64,000 nt of DNA, taken from IMG/VR virus record IMGVR_UViG_3300049460_000312, positions 124,001 to 188,000 of that record; one strand, given 5' to 3'. The DNA comes from a virus. The position numbers were made by a program, and so were the translations under genes. Below, one piece after another: positions 35,531 through 43,099 of the stretch (the stretch's first letter is position 1; the number at the start of each line of letters is the position of its first letter). The notes under the pieces are model-generated. The model was not told the DNA's origin. It searched no databases and saw only the letters and a list, made by a program, of their open reading frames with translations.

Positions 35531-37639
35531 ATGGCTGAAAATCTTTACAAGCGGCTGACTGACCATGATTGGCTGCGCCAGTCGTTCATGATCATGCATG
35601 GCACGCAAACCACGTCAAGTGGTGATCCGACCAGTGAGGACATGAAAGTCCGCGCCCGGTTCTTTACCACGGCTGACTTCAAGTTTTCCGACACCCGCCT
35701 GGGTGGCAACTTGGTGATCAATCCTGCCCCTCAATTTACCCGTTACGCTGATCCGCGCATTCGTGGGTTGTACCGTAACAGCAACGGCATGGGCCGTTAT
35801 TACTCAGAAGCCATCGACGATAATAAGCGCGTGATCACGATGACCTTCGGGGTGCCGCAGTTCAATTCGCTCACCACCTTCTATCGTGGCTTCTATGACC
35901 ACAACGCAGCCACCGTGGCGCGTACCGGTCGTTCACCGTCCATCTTCTATACCGCGGGTCAGGCAATCGGCTTTGTGGCGGGTTTTCTCTCGCCCTGGCT
36001 GGTGCTGTACTCGCTGGGTTCGGCGTTCATCAAGAGCGCCATGCAACAACCGTCATCCAAGTATTACTTTTTCAAGCCCTCGATGGCGACCTACTGGAAC
36101 GTCGTCACGGGCGTGGCTAATGATATCGCTGTGAAGACGCAGCTGGTCTCGCGCTCTTTCGGTGACCCGCAGCGTACCCAGGGCGACAACCGCGGCTCGC
36201 AGCTGAGTGCGGACGATACGGCCACGATCAACTCGTACCTGTACGACGTGATTGACAGTTATGACGAAAACACCGGTCAGGGCAATGGCATCAACGTGTA
36301 TGCGGTGGCGACGCGCTATACCCGGATTCAACGCGCGGCCTTCAAGACGCTCGAAGCCTATTACAAGGCCCGCAGTGTGCCGGATGATTTCTCGGCGACT
36401 GTGACGGATGAAGGTCAGGCCCTGATTCAGCAGGTGACGGATTCGATTAATCGTGATGAGCTGCGCCGTCCCAAGTCCGACTTTAAGGCTTACATGGATC
36501 GCTGGACGGGTGGGGGGTCACCGGGTGCCTTTGCAGGCACAGGCGATGGCAAGAAGGGCGACAAGCTGCAGCTCGACACCAACAGCTCTACCACACCCGC
36601 TGCCGGTGCCGCCACGACACCGGCTTCAGGAGACGCTGCCGCACCAGCGGGGACAACGGATCTGTTGACAGAAAAGTCCATCTCGGAAGCCAGTGACTCG
36701 GATCAGGATGCCTGGTATAAGTTCCTGGTGGCTGAGCTCGATGACGGCGCGCAGTACGTGTCGTTCCGGGTGGAGAATACCGGCACCGCTGACGAATCGT
36801 TTTCGAACACAGTCGGGGAATCGGAAATCTCCTCGAAGATTAACTCAATCTCCGGCTCGGCCCGTCAAACCCGCTTCTCGGCAGCCGACGGTAACATCGG
36901 TGGCGGCATTGCGGGTTCATTCGTGCAGGGTGTGTTGGGGAGCGTGCAAGACATGGCGATGGGAGCGGCTAGCTCCCTGGGCATTGACGGGATTGCTGCG
37001 CTGGGTGGCAATGCCTTTGCGGACATCCCGAAGTTCTGGAGTAATTCCAGCTCCAACATGCCGCGCATGAACTACCGGATCAAACTGGTGTCGCCGTATG
37101 GTAACCGTTATTCCCGCTTTGTGAATATCTGGCTGCCGTTCTCGATGCTGTTGGCAGGCGCACTACCGCTCTCAGCAGGCCCGCATGCGTTCACCTCGCC
37201 CTTCCTCTGTCAGCTGTATGACCGGGGTCGTGCACAGACACGTCTGGGAATGATTACCGATCTCTCCGTCACGCGTGGTGGGGGTAACCTGGCCTTTAAC
37301 AAGATCGGTGAGCCCATGCAGGTCGAAGTCTCGTTCGGTGTGACAGAGTTGAGTAACATCCTGCACATGCCCATTGCGAAGTCGTTCAATCCGATTACAT
37401 CTTTATCGGTATCCTCGATCTTCGATAACGAGTCGTTGTACCACGACTACATGGCCACCCTTACGTCGCTCTCGCTCGCTGAGCAGATCTATGTCGGTGA
37501 ACGTCTGAAGCTGGGCGTCACCAAGTACCTGAAGAATCGGGACTCCTGGTTCAGTGTCCCGCACGCGATGAATGCGTTGGGTGACATGGCACCGGTACGG
37601 TTGTTCTCGGTATTCTTCCAGGGTGTCGCAAACCGTTAA
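35531..37639 (+). CDS. Virion structural protein, 702 aa, next to the tail hydrolase
   Basis: The frame is open from 35468, but that start lies inside the preceding terminator, so ATG 35531 (MAENLYKRL) is chosen; no Shine-Dalgarno sequence is visible upstream (CTTTCCATTTACGACT). The N-terminal third contains an aromatic, hydrophobic region (AGQAIGFVAGFLSPWLVLYSLGS broken by charges outside) and the middle has a Thr/Ala/Gly/Pro linker near 360-390. The C-terminal part has strands typical of virion proteins (RGRAQTRLGMITDLSV). In phiKZ the genes after gp181 encode virion proteins, so a tail or baseplate role is likely. No catalytic motif. Confidence 0.75.
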   Translation: MAENLYKRLTDHDWLRQSFMIMHGTQTTSSGDPTSEDMKVRARFFTTADFKFSDTRLGGNLVINPAPQFTRYADPRIRGLYRNSNGMGRYYSEAIDDNKRVITMTFGVPQFNSLTTFYRGFYDHNAATVARTGRSPSIFYTAGQAIGFVAGFLSPWLVLYSLGSAFIKSAMQQPSSKYYFFKPSMATYWNVVTGVANDIAVKTQLVSRSFGDPQRTQGDNRGSQLSADDTATINSYLYDVIDSYDENTGQGNGINVYAVATRYTRIQRAAFKTLEAYYKARSVPDDFSATVTDEGQALIQQVTDSINRDELRRPKSDFKAYMDRWTGGGSPGAFAGTGDGKKGDKLQLDTNSSTTPAAGAATTPASGDAAAPAGTTDLLTEKSISEASDSDQDAWYKFLVAELDDGAQYVSFRVENTGTADESFSNTVGESEISSKINSISGSARQTRFSAADGNIGGGIAGSFVQGVLGSVQDMAMGAASSLGIDGIAALGGNAFADIPKFWSNSSSNMPRMNYRIKLVSPYGNRYSRFVNIWLPFSMLLAGALPLSAGPHAFTSPFLCQLYDRGRAQTRLGMITDLSVTRGGGNLAFNKIGEPMQVEVSFGVTELSNILHMPIAKSFNPITSLSVSSIFDNESLYHDYMATLTSLSLAEQIYVGERLKLGVTKYLKNRDSWFSVPHAMNALGDMAPVRLFSVFFQGVANR

Positions 37640-37648
37640 AGTGTTGCG

Positions 37649-37704
37649 ACGGCAAAAAAAAAAGAAGAGAGGGGCCTTGCGGCTCCTCTCCCTTTTATGC
37701 CGCC
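37649..37704. terminator. Bidirectional terminator between convergent genes
   Basis: GAGAGGGGCC-TTGC-GGCTCCTCTC (37667-37690). The right side runs into CCTTTTATGCCGCC and the left side is GACGGC followed by ten A. Both neighbouring genes end here. Confidence 0.85.
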
Positions 37705-37711
37705 TAAGTCC

Positions 37712-38941
37712 TTAGAGACCGAGGAGAGCTGCCAACGAGCCCTTGACCAGACGCGGGTCAATGGTGTTGTTATTGTTCAGCGACCGCGAGCCTGCGGTGT
37801 TGCCGTCCTGTTTGGGCAGCTGATCATTGTACTGACTCAACAGCGCCACAGCCGGGAAGTCCCGTTTGATCGCTTCCCCTACCGTCACCTCACGGTACAC
37901 TGAAGCAAGCCCGTAGACGCCCTGTACACGCACCGGAGGGGTATTGCCTTTCGACTGTTCGGTCGCCCAGTACCGCACCCCCGTCATCAACAGGTTGGAG
38001 AAGTCATTCGAGCCCCCCATCAGGGCCAGCAGGTTCACCGCCGAGTTCCCATCCCCGCCACGTTGCAGCAAGTCCCAGGTCGAATCCACATTCTCGAAAG
38101 AATGGAAGATGTCTTCGAAACTAGTGAGGGTCTGGCCCCGATCGCCCCGATACACGAAAGCCTTGGAGAAGCTTTGCGTGAAACCCGGTGAGAACACATT
38201 GATCAGCTTACCCGCGTTGGAGCTTGCCAGATCCCGCAGCATCTTGGTGTCGCTGTTGCGCAAGGCAATCGGTAAGACGGCACGGGTCACCCGTCCCAGA
38301 ATACCATTGTCGGTGATCGTATCGGCAATCGACTTGAACGCCCCCGAGATACCCAGGTCCGACGCGGTGGTAATCACCGAGCCCAGCAGGCCCGAGATGG
38401 CGCCCTTGTCCTGGCCGGAGAAGATCTTGGTGCCGGTGTACTTGTTGATGAAGTTACCGAGCGAGCGGATATCGTTAATCTTGGCCGAATTCACCAGCGA
38501 CTTGGTGTCGTTGATGGTACAGACCAGCGACGCCGCTTTCTTCTGCGCGTACGTCTTGAGCATCGCGCCTTGCTTGAGCTTGTCGTTCAGGCCATTGTAC
38601 ATGTCCCGGAATTCGCTGTTGGTGCCGAGTAAGCGGTCCGTGAGCGTCTTCGCGTCAAACTGCAGATCCTGACCAACCTTCTTCAGGAAGTCGGCGGCGT
38701 CACCGGCCGCCAGTTTTACATCCAGGAGCTTCGCATTGATTTCAAGCTCCAGGTCCTGGATAGACGTGATCACCGCGTCCTGTGCGCCGTCAATCGCACT
38801 GGTGATCTTGTACACGTCGGCCGTAGCCACATCGTCACTCGCCCCTCCCGAGAACGTGCCTTGAGCCAGTGTCGGGATTACCGGAATATTCGGCGTGGGG
38901 AGATTCGGAATACCAAACGACGGAAGCGATGGGAGATCCAT
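37712..38941 (-). CDS. Probable virion structural protein, 409 aa
   Basis: ATG 38941 has AGGTGG 3-8 bases upstream. The first 30 residues are Pro-rich with a repeated PxLP/PNxP pattern (LPSLPSFGIPNLPTPNIP), a possible binding or plug tail. The remainder is helical with Ala/Leu/Lys heptad-like runs around residues 60-130 and a Asn/Ser-rich C-terminus. No enzyme motif. It is convergent with the 702-aa gene near the tail hydrolase, and phiKZ has virion proteins at the same place, so a tail-associated or internal virion protein is likely. Confidence 0.7.
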   Translation of the reverse strand: MDLPSLPSFGIPNLPTPNIPVIPTLAQGTFSGGASDDVATADVYKITSAIDGAQDAVITSIQDLELEINAKLLDVKLAAGDAADFLKKVGQDLQFDAKTLTDRLLGTNSEFRDMYNGLNDKLKQGAMLKTYAQKKAASLVCTINDTKSLVNSAKINDIRSLGNFINKYTGTKIFSGQDKGAISGLLGSVITTASDLGISGAFKSIADTITDNGILGRVTRAVLPIALRNSDTKMLRDLASSNAGKLINVFSPGFTQSFSKAFVYRGDRGQTLTSFEDIFHSFENVDSTWDLLQRGGDGNSAVNLLALMGGSNDFSNLLMTGVRYWATEQSKGNTPPVRVQGVYGLASVYREVTVGEAIKRDFPAVALLSQYNDQLPKQDGNTAGSRSLNNNNTIDPRLVKGSLAALLGL

Positions 38942-38981
38942 AATCCACCTTGAGAAAACAAAAAAGAAATAGCGGAGTTAA

Positions 38982-39032
38982 AAGCCCTGCCCGCCTCCGC
39001 CGCCATAAAAGGCAGGGAGACAGGCAGGGCTT
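38982..39032 (-). terminator. Terminator hairpin after the NADAR-like gene
   Basis: AAGCCCTGCC (38982-38991) pairs with GGCAGGGCTT (39023-39032). The loop contains GCCATAAAAGGCAGGG, with a competing second arm. It carries part of the constant CATAAA sequence on one side only. Confidence 0.65.
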
Positions 39033-39048
39033 AAGGGGTAGCGGTGGG

Positions 39049-39630
39049 TTACTTCTTCAGGTAACGCTTCTCGGCGTCGAGCCACACGGAAGGAATAACC
39101 CCTTCCTTGAGTGCGGTCCGAATATCCTCGAATCCCTGGACGAGCCAATCGGCTTCCTTGGGAGTTACATGCACGCTGTTGGGGCCAAACGTGTAGTAGT
39201 GATCAAACGGCAGCTCGGACTCCAGGACTAACTCCAGAATCCGGTCGTGCTGAATGATCTTCTGGTAGTTGGCCGCGATGATGTCCTGCTTAAACTCCGC
39301 GTACCACTTGTACCCCAACGTCCGTCCCACTTGCTTCGCCCGAAAGCCGCTCAGATAACGCAGCCGGTCTTCGGTGAAGCCCGAGCGCGCCCAATACCAT
39401 AAACCTTCCATAGAATAGAAAGGTCCGAAGTACGGGTGCGTGAACGGAGCATGTGCAAAATGCGACAGGAGGCGGCCGAGTTCCGTTTTCCCCACCGAGT
39501 GGATGTTGATGTGATCCACCCCATCCTTATCGGAGGAGAAGCCAAGAATGCTATTCTGGCCGTGGTGATACTTGGACTGGGTTGCGACGTCTTTGCGATT
39601 CATAGCTGTGTGTCTCTGTGGATGCGTCAT
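39049..39630 (-). CDS. Probable NADAR-family (YbiA-like) protein, 193 aa
   Basis: NADAR proteins bind or hydrolyse N-glycosidic bonds in ADP-ribose-like compounds; some remove ADP-ribose from modified DNA bases. Residues ~50-150 line up with E. coli YbiA as I remember it: LGRLLSHFAHAPF with GDFSNFAAWPI, YSMEGLWYWAR with TSEHYFQAQKF including the conserved Glu (here about residue 74), AKQVGRTLGYKW with AARMGRD, then a helical run ending in a TFG strand. The Asn of SNF is replaced by His, so activity is uncertain. The start at 39630 overlaps the previous stop (ATGA); ATG 39603 is an alternative. The call is by eye and needs a profile search. Confidence 0.5.
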   Translation of the reverse strand: MTHPQRHTAMNRKDVATQSKYHHGQNSILGFSSDKDGVDHINIHSVGKTELGRLLSHFAHAPFTHPYFGPFYSMEGLWYWARSGFTEDRLRYLSGFRAKQVGRTLGYKWYAEFKQDIIAANYQKIIQHDRILELVLESELPFDHYYTFGPNSVHVTPKEADWLVQGFEDIRTALKEGVIPSVWLDAEKRYLKK

Positions 39631-40466
39631 TTGCGGTGAGCAAAGTTGACGGGCGTTTCGCACTCGCAAATCGAACCATCTTCCCGATATGCGGTGAGGT
39701 GGATAGTAAAATTGGCCACCTGCAAAAAGCGTAACGCTTTGCAGAAGACCTTCCACGTCATCTTGGAGAGGCGAAACTCCTTGTTCAGATTACCGCGCAC
39801 ACTTTGCCGCTTCTCCGCCGTCAACTGACCTTCAGTCACATCGATGAAGGTGGTCAACATCTGGTTCCACTGGATCTGTGAGAACCCTTTCCCATCCGTG
39901 ATATTCAGACAGATGAGATTGAACAGGCGCGCCAGGACCCCGCTGGCACCGCTGCTGTACGTGCGCTGCGACGCACGCCTGCCCTTGCTATCGTTGCGAT
40001 GCACCGCCGCACCCATCGGCAACTCTTTGGGGAACAGATGCTCGAACTTGCTGTTGGGCACAAAGCTCACGCTGGTATGCGCATGAAACTCCCGACCATC
40101 CAGCAACTCGCCATACACGCTCACCGTGAAGGCTTCGAACTTCAGGAACTTCAGACCCTTTTGCACCAGGACATTCCACGTCATGGAGGGTCGACGCAGT
40201 TCCTTGTTCACGTTCCCACGAATGCTGGAGCGATCCATCGTGGTGTTACTCTCGACCACCTTGCGGATATAGTCGATCATCAGCTTGTTCCACTGGATCG
40301 GCGAGATCCCTCGACCACCAGTCACGTCCAGACAGATGGTATTAAAGAGGCGTGTAAGAACACCCTCGATGCCGCCAGAGATGCGAAATCCCTGTGTTAT
40401 TTGCTTGTCGCTCAGCGGCATGCCCGGGATAATCCGGACGGCGCTTGAGCGTTGCTTCGTTTCCAT
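39627..40466 (-). CDS. Hypothetical protein made of two copies of one ~105-aa domain, 279 aa
   Basis: ATG 40466 follows AAAAGGAATCGAGCT. The two halves are clear duplicates: GVLTRLFNTICLDVTGG with GVLARLFNLICLNITDG, ISPIQWNKLM with FSQIQWNQML, RGNVNKELRRPSMTW with RGNLNKEFRLSKMTW, and a closing FTVSVYG/FTIHLTA strand region. The conserved Arg/Lys and Trp residues and the helical pattern suggest a nucleic-acid or protein interaction fold. No known family is recognised. The stop overlaps the start of the NADAR-like gene (ATGA), so the two are translationally coupled. A hairpin repeat lies in the leader at 40505-40526. Confidence 0.75.
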   Translation of the reverse strand: METKQRSSAVRIIPGMPLSDKQITQGFRISGGIEGVLTRLFNTICLDVTGGRGISPIQWNKLMIDYIRKVVESNTTMDRSSIRGNVNKELRRPSMTWNVLVQKGLKFLKFEAFTVSVYGELLDGREFHAHTSVSFVPNSKFEHLFPKELPMGAAVHRNDSKGRRASQRTYSSGASGVLARLFNLICLNITDGKGFSQIQWNQMLTTFIDVTEGQLTAEKRQSVRGNLNKEFRLSKMTWKVFCKALRFLQVANFTIHLTAYREDGSICECETPVNFAHRK

Positions 40467-40504
40467 AGCTCGATTCCTTTTCGGGAAAAGCATGTGATTA
40501 TTTG

Positions 40505-40526
40505 GATACGGTCTACTCCCCGTATC
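40505..40526. promoter_or_regulatory. Inverted repeat GATACGG...CCGTATC upstream of the duplicated-domain gene
   Basis: GATACGG (40505-40511) and CCGTATC (40520-40526) are exact reverse complements. No T-run follows on either strand, so operator or leader hairpin is more likely than terminator. The minus-strand sequence AGATACGGG within it also occurs just upstream of the gene starting at 43739 (43747-43755). Confidence 0.4.
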
Positions 40527-40536
40527 TAGTTAAGAG

Positions 40537-41040
40537 TCAATGACTCGCCGTCTCCACCGCCTTGCAGACGTTCTGGATGCTGGTGAAACACTTCCCCATC
40601 AGACGGATCGAATACTCGATGCCCTGAATGCCGCGTTCCTGACCACGTTCCATGGCCGAGAACAAGCGCCGACAGCCGGTGACGAAATTGTCAAACTCTT
40701 CCAGCGGAATGTACATGCCCTCGCTATCGGTAAAGAACCGGTCGAGAGTCACTTCCTTCACTTCCGCATAGCAGTCCTTGGGTGTGAGGCCATCACCCAG
40801 TTCCAGCCGGTTGGCATACTCGTTGATGCGTTCGGTAAAACCGAGTACGTCTGTATTCACGCACTGCAGGTACACACCTGAAGCGCGCACCGGATTAAAC
40901 GGCATCCGATTGTCAATCTTGATCGCGACTTGCTCGACCAGCACGCGTGCTTGCTCGTGCTTGGAGAGATTCTCGATCTTGGCCTGTTCGTCATCGCGAC
41001 TTTTGTTTTGCATCAAGCCGCGCAAAAGAGTCTTAAGCAT
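40537..41040 (-). CDS. Hypothetical protein, 167 aa
   Basis: ATG 41040 (MLKTLLRGLMQNKSRDDEQ) has no visible Shine-Dalgarno; ATG 41013 is a possible alternative. The first helix is basic and amphipathic, the rest mixed and charged, with a Cys-containing helix near the end (TGCRRLFSAMERGQERG). No motif recognised. Its upstream region holds a perfect CATATCA-G-TGATATG palindrome, suggesting specific control. It is part of a leftward set of small genes with weak ribosome sites that may be early or middle genes. Confidence 0.68.
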   Translation of the reverse strand: MLKTLLRGLMQNKSRDDEQAKIENLSKHEQARVLVEQVAIKIDNRMPFNPVRASGVYLQCVNTDVLGFTERINEYANRLELGDGLTPKDCYAEVKEVTLDRFFTDSEGMYIPLEEFDNFVTGCRRLFSAMERGQERGIQGIEYSIRLMGKCFTSIQNVCKAVETASH

Positions 41041-41085
41041 TTTGGGTTAGCCCGAGAGAGGAGAGAGGATGAGAGAGATCATCTA

Positions 41086-41100
41086 CATATCAGTGATATG
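41086..41100. promoter_or_regulatory. Operator-like palindrome CATATCA-G-TGATATG
   Basis: Seven-base perfect arms around one central base in the 93-base AT-rich gap between two leftward genes. The symmetry and spacing are typical for a dimeric DNA-binding protein, and the position ~50 bases upstream of the 167-aa start fits promoter control. Confidence 0.45.
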
Positions 41101-41133
41101 CAAACGATAATCTTCAGCGGTATTTTCTAGCTT

Positions 41134-41538
41134 TCAGTGCAGATGCTCCGAGGGAGTAGGCGGCATGCTCGCCGGATTAAACACGATATACCCGTCGCAC
41201 GTCCCGACCATCGCAGAATTGTCCAGCACTTGCAGATACTCGCTGGAGCTGAGTTTCTGATCGTCGTCAGCTTCGACCAGCACCCCTTCCGCATTCAGCC
41301 GGGCAAACGCCTTATTCACGCTGTGATTGACGAGCGACCGCATGTATTCCGGTCGGGTGTCATCAAAACGCTTATTGGCTTCGGCCACGGTCTGCTTGAT
41401 CACGCTCTGCAGAGCTTCCTGCGGCACGCGAAAACAGAGCATCGGGTAGATGATCACGTTCAGCACTTTCTCCCCGTCATCATGGGGAAAAGCTCTGACA
41501 TACTCTTTGGCGATAGGAAACTGGGTATTGACAGTCAT
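41134..41538 (-). CDS. Hypothetical protein, 134 aa
   Basis: ATG 41538 has no clear ribosome site. The acidic protein (EADDDQKLSS) is predicted mixed alpha/beta, with a hydrophobic strand early (VLNVIIYPMLCFRV) and a Pro/His-rich C-terminus. No motif recognised. A CATATTAC motif lies ~65 bases upstream on the same strand, so early transcription by the virion polymerase is plausible. Divergent from the 175-aa acidic gene. Confidence 0.68.
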   Translation of the reverse strand: MTVNTQFPIAKEYVRAFPHDDGEKVLNVIIYPMLCFRVPQEALQSVIKQTVAEANKRFDDTRPEYMRSLVNHSVNKAFARLNAEGVLVEADDDQKLSSSEYLQVLDNSAMVGTCDGYIVFNPASMPPTPSEHLH

Positions 41539-41573
41539 GGCGCATTGAAAGCTATTATTTGAAAAGATTACAC

Positions 41574-41596
41574 AGGACGACAGGTGGACCTGTCCT
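41574..41596. promoter_or_regulatory. Operator-like palindrome ACAGGT-GG-ACCTGT
   Basis: The perfect core ACAGGTGGACCTGT (41580-41593) extends imperfectly to AGGAC...GTCCT. It lies between divergent genes starting at 41538 and 41643, the usual place for a shared operator. Confidence 0.45.
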
Positions 41597-41603
41597 CATC
41601 TTG

Positions 41604-41611
41604 GTAATATG
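41604..41611 (-). promoter_or_regulatory. Candidate early promoter motif (CATATTAC), second copy
   Basis: The minus strand reads GACACATATTACCAAG, ~65 bases upstream of the leftward 134-aa gene and next to an operator-like palindrome. Same octamer as at 17967-17974 and same relation to a downstream gene. Confidence 0.4.
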
Positions 41612-41642
41612 TGTCTAGCAAATTATTCAGTTCGAGGCGAAC

Positions 41643-42170
41643 ATGAGTGAACCACAATCTCAACCCACTGCGGCACAAGAGGGGCAATTGCCCCCAATGA
41701 ATGACGACGATGTCCTGGCTTATACCCGGGGGATTCGGGTGAAGGTGATCCAGAAGATCACCAGCAACACCGAAACCCAAGGCATGCCTGTCGATAACGG
41801 ACAGGCCAATCTCCTGACCAATATGTTAAACGGTCTGGATAGCCAGGCCATGGGCAACAAGCGACTTGCCCAGGAACAACGTAACAATGATAACACCGCC
41901 GCTGTGGTGGCCGAGCTCTTGCGCAGTATCGACAAGAACAAGGCCTTCCAGCTCGCCCCGGGCGACGACCCTGACACCGTAGACGTCGAGGCACGCGTGG
42001 TGCCCCGTGAAATCACGGATGCGCAGGCCATGCCGGGAGAGATGGATGTTGCCCCGCCCCAGCTTGACTATGCGTCCTTTGTCAGGTCACAGGGCAGAGA
42101 CATCGACACGATCGGTAAAGATGTCAAGCACGCGGAAGCCGACGAAGACGAAGACGACGGCACGCCTTAA
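41643..42170 (+). CDS. Acidic hypothetical protein, 175 aa
   Basis: ATG 41643 follows CGAGGCGAAC, a usable ribosome site. The product is Gln/Asp/Glu-rich, with a very acidic C-terminus (HAEADEDEDDGTP), no hydrophobic core of note, and probable disorder at both ends around a helical centre. Such acidic small proteins can be scaffolding, inhibitor or DNA-mimic proteins, but nothing decides between these. Its stop overlaps the stop of the convergent 310-aa gene by 4 bases with no terminator between them, so the two transcripts overlap. Confidence 0.7.
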   Translation: MSEPQSQPTAAQEGQLPPMNDDDVLAYTRGIRVKVIQKITSNTETQGMPVDNGQANLLTNMLNGLDSQAMGNKRLAQEQRNNDNTAAVVAELLRSIDKNKAFQLAPGDDPDTVDVEARVVPREITDAQAMPGEMDVAPPQLDYASFVRSQGRDIDTIGKDVKHAEADEDEDDGTP

Positions 42171-43099
42171 AGCAGTTCGTACGCTTCATTCAAATCCACA
42201 TCCGGCAACGGGTTTTCTCGCACAAGTTCCGCCTTCGGGTGGTGCTTGTCGAGAAACTCCTTTATGTCCGTCTCGGTCACTTCGACCCGCCGCACCATCT
42301 CCGCGGCTGAATCCTGGGTGATCGCTTCGTGAATCGAGAAGAGCGAGATCGGCATGTGCTTCAAGCGGAACAACGACGCACACGCCTGCTCGGTCATCTT
42401 GAACGGACTTTGCTTCAGGAGCCCGAGCTGGTCGATTTCATCCTGAGTCGGCACCTTGACGAAGATCTCGGGCACCACCACCGCAACCGTCGGAATACCC
42501 CGTTGCTCGAAGAACGCCTTGTGGGCATCGACCCACTCGATCCAGTTGTAGCGGATCATGATCTGGTAGTTCTTCACGCAGTATTCAGGAGTGAGCTCTT
42601 CCGGCGGAATCGAAACGATCTGCACCGACGACGTCGAGTAGGTGTGAAAACGGATACAGGCGATCAGCATATCCACCAGCCCGTCATCCGAGAAGTCGTA
42701 CGGCCACACGTTAATCGTGAAGCACATCTTCTCCACCTTCTGCTGGATCACGGCCTCCATCAGGCTGTCCTTGATCAGACGGCGCATAAAGAAGACCATA
42801 TTCGTGAGCACCGAGCGCTTGAGCGTATCCAGATTGCGCTGCTCGTACGCGGCCTTGAACACGTCCTTGTTGACACCGTCGAATTCATCGACCATGCGCT
42901 TGTGGTAGCGACCCGACTGCAAGGCCTGCACCGCCAGATCATCACTCATCCCAGCGAGGGTGCCCATCCGGGTATCGAGGATCGTGTCCAGATCCAGATA
43001 GATGTTATCCGCATCGGCCTGCTTGTCGTTGGTTTCGCCGATGATATTAGCGTCGGGCGGCGGCTTGAACGCGACTGTTGATGGCGCGGAGTTCGTCAT
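42167..43099 (-). CDS. Hypothetical protein, 310 aa
   Basis: ATG 43099 is preceded by GGTAGGATTTACACCT and lies inside the 3' end of the 230-aa gene (53-base overlap in another frame), implying translational coupling. The protein is helical and acidic at both ends, with a longer hydrophobic middle (VEKMCFTINVWPYDFSDDG) and a run of polar helices. No enzyme motif or signal. In this phage group many such proteins are in the virion; function not assigned. Confidence 0.74.
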   Translation of the reverse strand: MTNSAPSTVAFKPPPDANIIGETNDKQADADNIYLDLDTILDTRMGTLAGMSDDLAVQALQSGRYHKRMVDEFDGVNKDVFKAAYEQRNLDTLKRSVLTNMVFFMRRLIKDSLMEAVIQQKVEKMCFTINVWPYDFSDDGLVDMLIACIRFHTYSTSSVQIVSIPPEELTPEYCVKNYQIMIRYNWIEWVDAHKAFFEQRGIPTVAVVVPEIFVKVPTQDEIDQLGLLKQSPFKMTEQACASLFRLKHMPISLFSIHEAITQDSAAEMVRRVEVTETDIKEFLDKHHPKAELVRENPLPDVDLNEAYELL

